Source: JAAZKV01 sp041659525
GTDB lineage: Archaea; Iainarchaeota; Iainarchaeia; Iainarchaeales; JAAZKV01
Direction of reading: 5' to 3'
Assembly (NCBI GenBank): GCA_041659525.1
Contig: JBAZYC010000001.1
Coordinates: forward strand, 186,001 to 250,000
DNA: 64,000 nt
This document shows, piece by piece, positions 37,680 through 47,000 of the stretch. The stretch's first letter is position 1; the number at the start of each line of letters is the position of its first letter. The notes below the pieces were generated by a model. The model was not told the origin of the DNA. It made no database searches and was given only the letters and a program-made list of their open reading frames with translations. Both the position numbers and the translations under genes were made by a program.

Positions 37680-39983
37680 ATGAAGATTGGCGGATTCAAA
37701 GTAGGTGACTTTGTCATCAAAGATATTGGTGGAAAGCGTGCGCTGATTTTTGATTGTAAGAACTGTGTTTATTCTGCAAGTATTGCAGAGGACCATCACT
37801 GTAGATTCCACGCAATAAAAATTTTGCAAGAAGTGGAAGCAGATAGAGTTGTTTTAGCTGAAGTTTACGAACGTGTTTACGAAGAGAGTCAAACAAAAAT
37901 GTTAATGGAGGTTGCAAACCTTTCCCAAAAACTTTCAGTGGAAGGGGTTTGGAGTTATAACCATTTAGGAAAACCAATTAAAGAATGTGAAGCTTTTTTC
38001 CCTGAGCGCCACCAAATAATTGTCAGAGTAGCAAATGATTTGATTAGTTATGATCCAATTTTAGCTTATCTTTCTCTTTTGCAAGAATTAAGAAAAGAAG
38101 AAGAAAAAGTTAGACAGAGTGATCAATTATATGTTTCTTGTGCAGAACCTTATGTTGCTACTCTTGTTGAACTAAAAAATAGATTTGATTCTTTACTTTT
38201 AGTAATTAGAGCTAAAAGAATTTTAACAGAGCTTCAACAAACTCCTGACACTACTCAAATTTACAAATCGCTTTTTGAAGCAGATATTAAACCTAGTTTT
38301 ATTGGTTCAAAACTTTCTTTCGCAGGAATGGAGGATTTTGAATTACTTGATGAGTACACTGTTCGTGAATCAAGTGTACAAATTTTAGCGGATCCAAAAA
38401 AAGTAGAGAAACTTTATTTCATTAATCCTCCTGAATATTCTTTAGCGCCTGATCAATATTTTGTTTTAAGTAAAACTAGAGAAATTGTTGCAACATACAA
38501 ACCGGGTAGAACTTCTCTTTCAACAGTTGCTACTTCAAGAAAATATTTTGAAAGATTATACGAATCAACAATTAAAGAGGTTGCAGCTTTTAGTAGAGTT
38601 CCTCTTTCCCCTGAAGAAATGTCTTCTCTTGCAAAAGTTGTTGCAAGATATACTGTTGGTTATGGAATTTTAGAAGTAATTTTGAATGATAGAAAAATTA
38701 CTGATGTTTATATTGATTCTCCAATTGGTTCAAGACCAATTTATATTGTTCACTCGGATTATGGTCAGTGTCAAACAAATGTTACTTTCACTGAGAACGA
38801 AGCAAATTCACTTATTTCAAAATTAAGAGCAATGTCTTCTCGTCCTTTTGATGAAGCTCACCCAGTACTTGATTTTGATTTACCTGATCTTGAGACTCGT
38901 GTCGCAGTAATTGGCCCTCCGCTCTCTCCATCAAGTTATGGATTTGCTTTTAGATTACACAAGATGACTCCTTGGACGCTTGAGCAATTCATTGATGTTA
39001 ATTATCTAAATCCACTCGCAGCAGGAATGTTAAGTTTCTTTATTGATATGCAATCAACTACATTAATTGCTGGTTCAAGAGGATCTGGGAAAACTTCTTT
39101 ACTCCAAGCAGTAATGCTTGAGATTCCACAGAACTCAAGAATAATTGTTCAAGAAGATACTCTTGAATTACCAATCCCTTATATGAAAGAAATTGGTTTT
39201 AATATTCAAAGATTAAAAACTCGTTCTCCAATTAGTGTTTCTAAAACTGAAACAGAAGTTGATCCTGCAGAAGCACTTAGAACTGCATTACGTTTAGGTG
39301 ACTCTGCACTAATTTTAGGAGAAGTTCGTTCTAAGGAAGCTAAAGTACTTTACGAAGCAATGCGTGTTGGTGCTGCTGGTAATGTTGTACTAGGAACTAT
39401 TCACGCTGATAGTGCTTACTCTGTTTGGGACAGAGTAGTAAATGATTTAGGAGTACCAACTACCTCTTTCAAAGCAACTGATTTAGTTATTGTTGCTCGA
39501 CCAATTAGATTTAAGGGAAGTTTAAAGAGAGTTAGAAGAATTGTTGAAATTACTGAAATTAAAAAACACTGGACTGAAGATCCTTCTACTCAAGGAGGAT
39601 TACTTGATTTAATGAAATATGATGCTGGCAAAGATACTCTTGAATTAATTGAAGATAATTTAAAAGAAAGTGAATTATTCCAAAAGATTCAGAAAACTAG
39701 CGGACTTACTGTTGATGATATTTGGGCTGAGATAAGACTACGTGGAAATACTAAATTGTTTTTAGTTGAACAAAAAAATGCGCTTTCTCTTCCATCTTTA
39801 CTTGAAGCAGAGAACACTAGTCTTGCTACTAACAAATTATTTTTAATGAAAGAAACTATGCTTGAAGAGGAAGGTAAAACTAATTACGAACAACTCTTAG
39901 GCCAATGGAAGAACTGGGTAACCACTGATTTGATTCCAAGACTGCAAAAAGCAAAACCTGTGAAAAAAGATAGTGATGATTAA
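37680..39983 (+). CDS. Type II/IV secretion (pilus/archaellum-type) hexameric ATPase (767 aa)
   Basis: This is a member of the GspE/PilB/TadA/FlaI family, cytoplasmic hexameric ATPases that drive assembly of type IV filaments or secretion. The Walker A motif GSRGSGKT is at about residues 465-472. The Walker B region is near 541-550 (LILGEVRSKEA), and the His-box GTIHADSAYSVWDRV follows. The N-terminus carries a potential metal site (Cys26, Cys29, Cys41 and His44 in CKNCVYSASIAEDHHCRFH), not part of the core fold. At 767 residues it is longer than FlaI, with a large N-terminal domain and a C-terminal extension of about 150 residues. The ATG at 37680 is preferred on promoter evidence. It is divergent from the surface locus. 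No platform membrane protein (TadC/FlaJ type) is visible nearby, so partners must lie elsewhere. Confidence 0.88.
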   Translation: MKIGGFKVGDFVIKDIGGKRALIFDCKNCVYSASIAEDHHCRFHAIKILQEVEADRVVLAEVYERVYEESQTKMLMEVANLSQKLSVEGVWSYNHLGKPIKECEAFFPERHQIIVRVANDLISYDPILAYLSLLQELRKEEEKVRQSDQLYVSCAEPYVATLVELKNRFDSLLLVIRAKRILTELQQTPDTTQIYKSLFEADIKPSFIGSKLSFAGMEDFELLDEYTVRESSVQILADPKKVEKLYFINPPEYSLAPDQYFVLSKTREIVATYKPGRTSLSTVATSRKYFERLYESTIKEVAAFSRVPLSPEEMSSLAKVVARYTVGYGILEVILNDRKITDVYIDSPIGSRPIYIVHSDYGQCQTNVTFTENEANSLISKLRAMSSRPFDEAHPVLDFDLPDLETRVAVIGPPLSPSSYGFAFRLHKMTPWTLEQFIDVNYLNPLAAGMLSFFIDMQSTTLIAGSRGSGKTSLLQAVMLEIPQNSRIIVQEDTLELPIPYMKEIGFNIQRLKTRSPISVSKTETEVDPAEALRTALRLGDSALILGEVRSKEAKVLYEAMRVGAAGNVVLGTIHADSAYSVWDRVVNDLGVPTTSFKATDLVIVARPIRFKGSLKRVRRIVEITEIKKHWTEDPSTQGGLLDLMKYDAGKDTLELIEDNLKESELFQKIQKTSGLTVDDIWAEIRLRGNTKLFLVEQKNALSLPSLLEAENTSLATNKLFLMKETMLEEEGKTNYEQLLGQWKNWVTTDLIPRLQKAKPVKKDSDD

Positions 39984-40117
39984 AAGGAAACTATTTTTTA
40001 ATCTAGTTTTATAAAAAAATTAATTTTTAAAAAAGTTTTCCAACTTATTGTAAGATGTGTCCAGGAATTTGAGTTATTAATTAAATAAAAAACAAAAAAA
40101 ATTAAAGAATTGAGATT
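39984..40117. terminator. AT-rich convergent intergenic region, likely terminating both flanking genes
   Basis: The plus-strand ATPase and minus-strand aCPSF1 converge here. T-runs occur on the plus strand just after the ATPase stop (CTATTTTTTAATCTAGTTTT). On the minus strand, T-runs follow the aCPSF1 stop. Archaeal termination depends on such U-rich stretches. The assignment is by position and composition only. Confidence 0.4.
40057..40075 (-). repeat. 19-bp shared 3'-flanking element, copy 2
   Basis: On the plus strand GTGTCCAGGAATTTGAGTT. One base differs from the copy downstream of giant 3 (18547-18565). It lies 43 bases after the aCPSF1 stop codon, in the same orientation relative to the gene as copy 1. 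Confidence 0.5.
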
Positions 40118-42022
40118 TTATCTCAATCTTACAGTTTCAAGGTTTCTTATTGCGGTTGAAGAGATTCCAAATTTAGCTGCGCAGTATTTAGAGAATTCTA
40201 CTGCTCTCATTGGGTCTCCGTGGTTTACTATAATCTTTTTTGGTTTGGGTTTTAGTGAAGCAACATAAGAAGTTAATTGATTAAAATCAGAGTGTCCACT
40301 AAATCCATCAATTGTTTCTATTCTCATTTTAACATCAAGTCTCTTTGTTTTTCCATTATCAGAAATCGGGAGTGTTTTAAGTCCTTGTTGAATTTTTCTT
40401 CCAAAAGTTCCTTCAGCTAAGTAACCAACGAACACTAAAGTATTTGCAGGATTCTCAGCGAGTTTGTAGAAGTAATCCATTATTGGTCCGCCGTTCATCA
40501 TTCCGCTTGTAGCAAGTATTACTGCTCCGCTTCCTGCACAAATTTTTTCTCTATCTTCTTTCTTTGCTTCTTTAAATAAATTTGAATCAAATGGAGAATC
40601 ATTTGTTAAAATTCTTTTCTCAATACTTTGTCTTAAGTATTCAGGATAAGCAGTGTGTATTGCACTTGCTTCTCTAACCATTCCGTCAACGTAAATAGTA
40701 TTTTTTTCACTCAAGAGTCCTCTCTTGTATGCATCTTCAATTACCATGCACATCTCTTGTCCTCTTCCTACTCCAAATACAGGAATGATTACGTTTCCGC
40801 CGAATTGAGTTGTTTCTTGAATTATTTCAATTAATTTTTGTTCAGCTTGTTCGCGAGTCATTTGAACTGCGTCTTTTGATCCATAAGTACTTTCAATTAT
40901 TAGTGTTTCAATTCTAGGATATTTTATATCAATATTATCAAACAATCTAGTCATTCCATATTTGATATCTGCACTGTAAACTAAATTATGAGAACCTTCT
41001 GCAATGTTTAAGTGTACTGAAGCTGAACCCAAAATGTGAGCAGCATTGTGTAGAGTTAGTCTCATATCAGGAGCAATATCAGTTACTTCTCTATATTCTC
41101 TTGTGATTGAATGCATTAATGCATTTTTTACATCTGCTTCTGCGTAAGGAGCAATTTTTTCTTGAGCAACACTTACATCAAGATAATCGAATTGTAGTAG
41201 AGTCATTAAGTCTCTTGTTGGTTCTGTACAATAAACTGGTCCATCATAACCCATTTTGTAAATGAATGGAAGTAAGCCAGTGTGATCTGAGTGTGCGTGT
41301 GAAATTACAATTGCATCTATTTCACTTAAAGGATAACCTAGTGAATCAATGTAAGGGTAGGGATCATCTGCACTAAAATTTAATCCAGCATCAAGTAGTA
41401 CTTTTGTAGCTTCGGTTTCAACAAGCATACAACTTCTCCCAACCTCTCTAAATCCACCTAACGCAGTGAATCTAATCCATTGTCTTTTTGTATCAGATTT
41501 TTCTGCATAAATTTGTTCAGCTGTTTTTAATAAGAATTTTTTTCTTTCATCAGCATGTTTGAATAAGTGTTTTCTAATTCCAGAAAGAGTATCAGATTTT
41601 GTTGTTGGTGCTCTTAATATTCTAGGAGTCCATCCTGTTTCAAGTATAATTCTTTTTGATAATTCTCCGCCCTTTCCAATTACTAGTCCTTTTTTTACTG
41701 CTTCAATTACTACTTCGCAAAATGGTTCTTCAAAGTAAATATCTTTTACATCCGCTTCTTTTGGAATCATTTCCAATATTTTTTTTCTTGCTTCTTCAGG
41801 ATTTGATAAAAGTGATTTGTCTGTTCTAATATTAACTCTCTTTTTTAATTCAAAAGCTATTTTTGAAACTAAGTTTTCTGTTCCAAAAAATCCAGCTGGG
41901 TTTCTTGTGTAAATAACTACTTCAGGCCCTTCCATCTCTACTTTTGTTACTCCACATGAAGAGGGAACTATTTTTTTTATTATTTCGTTTATGTCGTCCA
42001 GTATTTTTATTTTTTGTACCAT
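40118..42022 (-). CDS. fttA: aCPSF1/FttA, beta-CASP ribonuclease and transcription termination factor (634 aa)
   Basis: This is the archaeal homologue of CPSF73, an RNA endonuclease that cleaves nascent transcripts at U-rich sites and terminates transcription. Length (634) and domain order fit the family: N-terminal KH-type RNA-binding domains (about 1-150, with GLVIGKGGE at 112-120), a metallo-beta-lactamase domain with the zinc motif SHAHSDHTG (His242, His244, Asp246, His247), then the beta-CASP domain with VIIPVFGVGRGQE, and a C-terminal HGDP motif. I choose the ATG at 42022 over a TTG three codons upstream; AAGGAT lies 8-13 bases before it. The upstream region carries a three-copy 10-bp repeat. 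It is next to the proteasome beta gene, both on the minus strand. Confidence 0.95.
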   Translation of the reverse strand: MVQKIKILDDINEIIKKIVPSSCGVTKVEMEGPEVVIYTRNPAGFFGTENLVSKIAFELKKRVNIRTDKSLLSNPEEARKKILEMIPKEADVKDIYFEEPFCEVVIEAVKKGLVIGKGGELSKRIILETGWTPRILRAPTTKSDTLSGIRKHLFKHADERKKFLLKTAEQIYAEKSDTKRQWIRFTALGGFREVGRSCMLVETEATKVLLDAGLNFSADDPYPYIDSLGYPLSEIDAIVISHAHSDHTGLLPFIYKMGYDGPVYCTEPTRDLMTLLQFDYLDVSVAQEKIAPYAEADVKNALMHSITREYREVTDIAPDMRLTLHNAAHILGSASVHLNIAEGSHNLVYSADIKYGMTRLFDNIDIKYPRIETLIIESTYGSKDAVQMTREQAEQKLIEIIQETTQFGGNVIIPVFGVGRGQEMCMVIEDAYKRGLLSEKNTIYVDGMVREASAIHTAYPEYLRQSIEKRILTNDSPFDSNLFKEAKKEDREKICAGSGAVILATSGMMNGGPIMDYFYKLAENPANTLVFVGYLAEGTFGRKIQQGLKTLPISDNGKTKRLDVKMRIETIDGFSGHSDFNQLTSYVASLKPKPKKIIVNHGDPMRAVEFSKYCAAKFGISSTAIRNLETVRLR

Positions 42023-42073
42023 TTTATTCAAATCCTTTTTTGTTTTTTTTAATAATTTTTTATTAATGCAATT

Positions 42074-42117
42074 AATTAATCTTTATCAACAATTAATCTT
42101 TTTTAATAATTAATCTT
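42074..42117 (-). promoter_or_regulatory. Three 10-bp iterons at exact 17-bp spacing upstream of aCPSF1
   Basis: AATTAATCTT occurs identically at 42074-42083, 42091-42100 and 42108-42117 (AAGATTAATT on the coding strand). The repeats lie 52-95 bases upstream of the aCPSF1 ATG, just before a TATA-like TTATTAAAA (about 42050-42058). The arrangement is what one expects of an operator bound by a repeating regulator, but the background is very AT-rich. Confidence 0.5.
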
Positions 42118-42202
42118 AATGTAAATTAATTTTTTTAGGCAATTAATTGAACTCATTTTTTTCAAAGTGAGTTTAAAGAAAAATAATTAAGCAGCGAACA
42201 AA

Positions 42203-42955
42203 TTACATTTTTGGTAGTTTTGCAAAATTGATTTTTGTTTTGCTAATTGCTTTTTCTATTTCTTTTGGATCAACTATTCTAAATCCTTCTTTATCTATTA
42301 TTACTGCTGAAATTGTTTTTCCACCAGTGTAAATATCTCTGTTCTTTGAAGCCATTACTGCTTTTACTGCGAGTGCAATAGCATCGTCTTCGCTTAGTCC
42401 TTCTTTGTAATCAGCATCAAGTATTGAAATTGCAAAGTCAGATCCTGAACCTGTTACTCCGTATCTTTTTTTATCAGCTATGCTTCCAACTGGATCAATT
42501 TCATATAATTCAGCAATGTGATTTACTCCGCCAATTAAAGGCATAAACATAAATGGGTAGTATCTGTTTCCGTTTAATACATTTGATAATAATGAAGCAA
42601 CTGCTTTTGGAGTTATTTTTGTTCCTCTTTCTACTTCATATAATGCTGCTTGGGCTTTTAAAAATCTTATAATTGCTAGTGCGTCTCCTACTCCTCCTGA
42701 GATTGTTAGTGCAACAAAATCTGTTATTGGGTAAATTTTTTGTGCATCTTCATCAGCTACAACGTTCCCCATTGTTGCTTGTTGATCTGCTGCTAATAAA
42801 ACAAAATCTGCTCCAACTACCCCTACCGTAGTTGTTCCTGTTTTTTTGTTCTCCATTTTGTGATTAGGATTAACTGGAGTATTAACTGAACTAAATTTTA
42901 CTCTTTCGCTTATCATACTAATTGGTAATCCTTCAATTTCTCGGTAATGATTCAT
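42203..42955 (-). CDS. psmB: Archaeal 20S proteasome beta subunit (N-terminal threonine protease)
   Basis: The catalytic subunit of the 20S proteasome. The self-processing site KTG|TTTVGVV is present, so the mature enzyme starts at that Thr. In mature numbering Asp17, Lys33 (DAQKIYPI), a Ser near 130 in TGSGSDFA, and Asp167 in NRDIYTGG match the active-site pattern. The start is uncertain. A frame-opening TTG at 43024 gives an implausible leader. I take the ATG at 42955 (GGAG about 15 bases upstream), which leaves a 40-residue propeptide. The ATG at 42856 would leave only seven residues, also normal for archaea. It lies upstream of aCPSF1 on the same strand with a 180-base gap. No alpha subunit or PAN is in the window. 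Confidence 0.93.
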   Translation of the reverse strand: MNHYREIEGLPISMISERVKFSSVNTPVNPNHKMENKKTGTTTVGVVGADFVLLAADQQATMGNVVADEDAQKIYPITDFVALTISGGVGDALAIIRFLKAQAALYEVERGTKITPKAVASLLSNVLNGNRYYPFMFMPLIGGVNHIAELYEIDPVGSIADKKRYGVTGSGSDFAISILDADYKEGLSEDDAIALAVKAVMASKNRDIYTGGKTISAVIIDKEGFRIVDPKEIEKAISKTKINFAKLPKM

Positions 42956-43105
42956 AAAAATCCCTGCTCTCCAAAAACACTTTACTACTTTTCTTTTAAC
43001 TCTCTTGCAAAAAATAAAAGGCAATTCAACTAAAAACAGTTACTAATTAATTTGCATTTGAAAACCTTTAAAAAGCTATCCAGAACCCTCTTTCGCTAGC
43101 TAAAT

Positions 43106-43339
43106 TTACTCACTTAATCTTACTCTAATTTGAGCTAATTCACTTCTCATTTTCGCAAGTGATTTTTCCTTTAAAGTTCGGGCAGTTTCTGACATTAAAC
43201 TATAATTTCCTGGTCTACCAATTTTTTGTATTGCCACCTCTAAAGATTCTGCTCTTGATTTTAAAGATCTAACTTGAATAGGAGTTAGTGCCGCTTTAGC
43301 TAAACCAATTTTTGCACCAGTTTTTCTTCTTGGAGACAT
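43106..43339 (-). CDS. Small basic helical protein, unknown function (77 aa)
   Basis: A 77-residue protein with a basic, proline/arginine-rich N-terminus (MSPRRKTGAKIG) and long predicted helices (QVRSLKSRAESLEVAIQKI; ARTLKEKSLAKMRSELAQI) that could pair as a coiled coil. There is no membrane segment or metal motif. A TATA box (TTTTATATT on the minus strand, about 43373-43381) lies upstream, so the gene has its own promoter with a short leader. Its basic character suggests nucleic-acid or ribosome association, but that is only inference. Confidence 0.65.
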   Translation of the reverse strand: MSPRRKTGAKIGLAKAALTPIQVRSLKSRAESLEVAIQKIGRPGNYSLMSETARTLKEKSLAKMRSELAQIRVRLSE

Positions 43340-43372
43340 AAGTTCACTTCAACAATAAGTAATTCTCTAAAG

Positions 43373-43381
43373 AATATAAAA
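43373..43381 (-). promoter_or_regulatory. TATA box of the 77-residue protein gene
   Basis: The minus strand reads TTTTATATT, 34 to 42 bases before the ATG at 43339. This predicts a leader of about 8 bases. Confidence 0.45.
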
Positions 43382-43401
43382 CTTTCTTAGTAATCAAAAA
43401 T

Positions 43402-43923
43402 CTATTTAAACTTTTTTTTCATTACTTTTCTAATTTCAAACAACGTGGCGTGCACCCCAAGTTCTCCGTTTTCTGCTAGTCTTCTTGTTTCTCTGGCCAT
43501 TGCTCTACTTGCACGATTGTTTTCTGCTACTGTTGCTGTTCCATTGAATTGCTTCTTAAGACAATCTCGTTCTGTTTCATTTAAATTTGCTTTTGCAATC
43601 ATGAAAAGAAAAAAACTTGCGTTTTTATTTTTTACTTTCTTACTCAAAGTTAAACAAAGTTTTCTGCTTCCAAGAAGTCTTGCCGCAAGTTCATTTTCAG
43701 ACTTAATACTTTTCTTTAATAATTTTAACCCAGCAAATTGTGAAACTAATATTGATATTGTAGCAGCAACCGCTTTTGGTGAACTAAAAGTATTCATCAC
43801 CCAAAAACCTATAGGTATGGTTCCAAAAACTGTCCCTGTCCCTACTTTCTTTGAAGACTCAAGTCGGTCTAAATAAGAAGCGGTCTTATTAATGGTTTTC
43901 TGTCTATTAAACGCTTTACGCAT
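43402..43923 (-). CDS. Small membrane protein with cytoplasmic tail, unknown function (173 aa)
   Basis: The ATG at 43923 is preferred to a TTG three codons upstream, because a TATA box sits about 25 bases before it. One or two hydrophobic segments occur near residues 30-70 (VFGTIPIGFWVMNTF; AVAATISILVSQFAGLKLL). The rest is basic and helical with a conserved-looking RASRAMARETRRLAENGELG stretch. No family is recognised. The neighbouring 77-residue gene has its own promoter, so the two are probably separate units. Confidence 0.6.
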   Translation of the reverse strand: MRKAFNRQKTINKTASYLDRLESSKKVGTGTVFGTIPIGFWVMNTFSSPKAVAATISILVSQFAGLKLLKKSIKSENELAARLLGSRKLCLTLSKKVKNKNASFFLFMIAKANLNETERDCLKKQFNGTATVAENNRASRAMARETRRLAENGELGVHATLFEIRKVMKKKFK

Positions 43924-43942
43924 TAAATACAAACGTATTTAG

Positions 43943-43952
43943 AATATAAAAA
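43943..43952 (-). promoter_or_regulatory. TATA box of the 173-residue membrane protein gene
   Basis: The minus strand reads TTTTTATATT, 20 to 29 bases upstream of the ATG at 43923. This is the spacing of a leaderless transcript and supports that start. Confidence 0.5.
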
Positions 43953-44049
43953 ACGTAATCCTCCCTTTTAAAATTTGAAACCATCGCAATTCCAAAGTTA
44001 ACCTATTTGTGCACGCATTTTCCCTAAACTCGCCATTGCAGATTAAACA

Positions 44050-47000
44050 TTAAATATTCTTTTTTTTCTTTACTATCTGATTCACTGTTAAAATAATTAG
44101 AATCACTAAAATAAAAATAACTCCGAAGCTTATTGAAGAAGTTGTATCAAGTCCAAAAAATGCTGTCGGACCCAAAGTATTTTCCTTAGGCGCTTCTTTT
44201 ATTGAAAAAGAAGGAACAACTATTTCTTCCACCCCCCTAATTTGTTGATTTGAACTACTATCTAATTGAGCAACTATTGATTTATCAACAAAAACATTTT
44301 CATCAGAATCAATTATTTTATTTTGATCCACTACTGGAATAGTTACTACAATAGGCGCTCCACTTCTTCCACTTCCCCCACTAGATCCACTTCCAGAACT
44401 TCCCCCTGAATTATTTGTAGAAACAGTACTTATAGCATTACCACAAACTTGACCAGCTGAACAATCAACTTCAGATTGAGTTGAATTCAAAGAAAGAACA
44501 CTTGGAGATGAATTCACTGACTCAGATGCAGAATCCAAAGCTAAAGCAGGAACTGAAAGTGGAGCCGATTCTTGTTGCCAATTTAATATAGGATAATTAT
44601 TACTCACCTCTTTCCAATTATTATTAAAATCCCAATCCCTAAAAGTTAATTTTGTTTTCATTTCGCTAGTTGTTTTACCAATTCCGCCCGCACTAATTAT
44701 TTGTCCTGAAGAGTTAATATCCCAAAAAGAATTAGTCACAGTCTTCCAAGGAGAATAACCTACTAATCCTCCAACATTATTTTGTCCAATTACTTTTCCA
44801 ATTGAGTAAGAATTATTTACTTTAAAATAATAATCTAAGTTTCCTACAAGACCACCAACATTACTTGCTCCATTTACATCCCCTGCCGAATAAGAATTAT
44901 TTATCAAAGAACCATCTAGCGAACCATAAACTCCAGAAAATCCAACAAGACCACCAACATTACTTTTCCCAATTACACTTCCGACTGAAGAAGAATTATT
45001 AATTTTGCATCCATTAAAAGCACCCATTAATCCGCCTACATTATCCCCAGTTCCAACTATCTTTCCAGTTGAAAAAGAATTATTTATTACACATTCCCCA
45101 TACATAGAATAACCGGCTAATCCTCCAACATTATTTGTCCCACTTACGTTTGCAGTTGAGTATGAATCAGAAATTGTCCCTCCATTCCAACCAACAAGAC
45201 CACCAACTTGATCTATTCCATTTACCTTTCCAGTTGAATAAGAATTGTTTATAGAACCAACAAAAAATCCAGTAAGCGCACCAACTTGGGTACCCCCAGT
45301 TATATTTGAGTTAACTAACCCAACATCCTTAATTGTAGCTCTGAAAGTATAGACAAACAAACCAACTTGTTTTGCCGAAGGCTTATTTATGTACAAATCA
45401 GAAATAATTTTTCTGTTTCCATCAAAAATTCCAGTAAATCCTTGATTACTATTTCCAATTGGATTAAATCCTGCTCCACCGTTCCAATTCTTTGTTTCAG
45501 AACAATTAATATCTTGACCCAAAACATAATTTCCACTTAAATTATTAGAAACACTTTGCAAATCAGAACAATTACATAAAACAGAAGCACCATTAACTTT
45601 TGAGCTACTTACACAAGTTTGACCACAAATAGTTGATTGGTTTGCAAGGAAAGTACACTCTAGTGCATCATCAATACCAATCCTGTTGCCTGATGCTGAA
45701 TTAGACGTTGCATTAATGCACTCACTCCTATAATAATTTGTGCACAAAGTGTTGCCTGTGAAAATATTATTTGAGCTTGTTCTAATCTCAAATGCTCTTT
45801 TATTATCATAAATATTATTATTAATAATTTTATTTCTTTGAGAAGATTCTAAATAAATTCCTCCAGCAAAATACCAAGTTCCAACACGGCCATTGTCATG
45901 CAATTGATTTTGTTGTATAAGACTATCATTTACTCTTGAAAAATAAACTGCCGCACCATAGTCACTTCCATAAACGTCATTATTTGTTATTGTAATAAAA
46001 TTTGAGTCAGTTACATATATTGATGAATCCCAAGAAGAGGAAAAATTGTTGTCAATAATAGCAATATTTTTTGATCGCTGAATATTTATTATAATATTCG
46101 CTTCACGAGTAACACGACAATTTTTTATAGTTACATTATTTCGATCTATAATAGTGAATACTGTTCCATTGTACCCAGGAAATATTTGAGTATTTCCACA
46201 ATCAACTACAACATTATCAGCAACAATATTCATATTAGTAAAAGCTTGGCTTTGAGGGCAAAATGCTATTGAAGAAGTTACTTGCATATTGCTTATAGGA
46301 TTAACGCAAGTTGAAGCTGTCGGTGTATTAGTGCAAGAACTTGAAGTAGTTGCAGGGCTCAAGCAAACATCAGTGGTCAAAAAATTGTTATCGTTGCACT
46401 GAGAATCATTAATACATCTAATAGGAGTATAACTACAAGCACTAGAAATTGTTCCTGGATTTGTACAAACATCTTGTGTATTAGCATTGCTATCATCACA
46501 TGCTGCATCATTTAAACAAGCTATTGCTTGATGAGTACAGCTACTTGAAATTGTTCCAGGGTTTATGCACTTATCAAAAGTAAAAAAATTATTATCATTA
46601 CAATTCAAATCAGTGGAACAAGTAGGAGTAATACATAAAGCATTATTACAAATTTGACCAACTGAGCAACTTGTTTTCAATTGATTTGCATCCACCGAGG
46701 AACAAGCAGCAGAAATAGTTCCAGGATTATTACAAGTAAAAGTTCTAAATGTTCCCCAAATATCATTTGTGTTACAAAAAGCATTTCCAACAAAAGCATT
46801 AGTTCCACATTGTTCACTAATTGTGCAAGCAGGAGTCATGCAATTTCCTGCATTACAGATTTGTGGAGAGTCACAAGCAGTTATTGTTGTATTTGAATCA
46901 CTAGAACTACATACTGAATTGATTGTTCCCCCATTTGAGCAAATATAAGTTCTATACGTTTGAGTAGAATTATTTCCTAAACAAAAAGCAGTTCCCAAAT

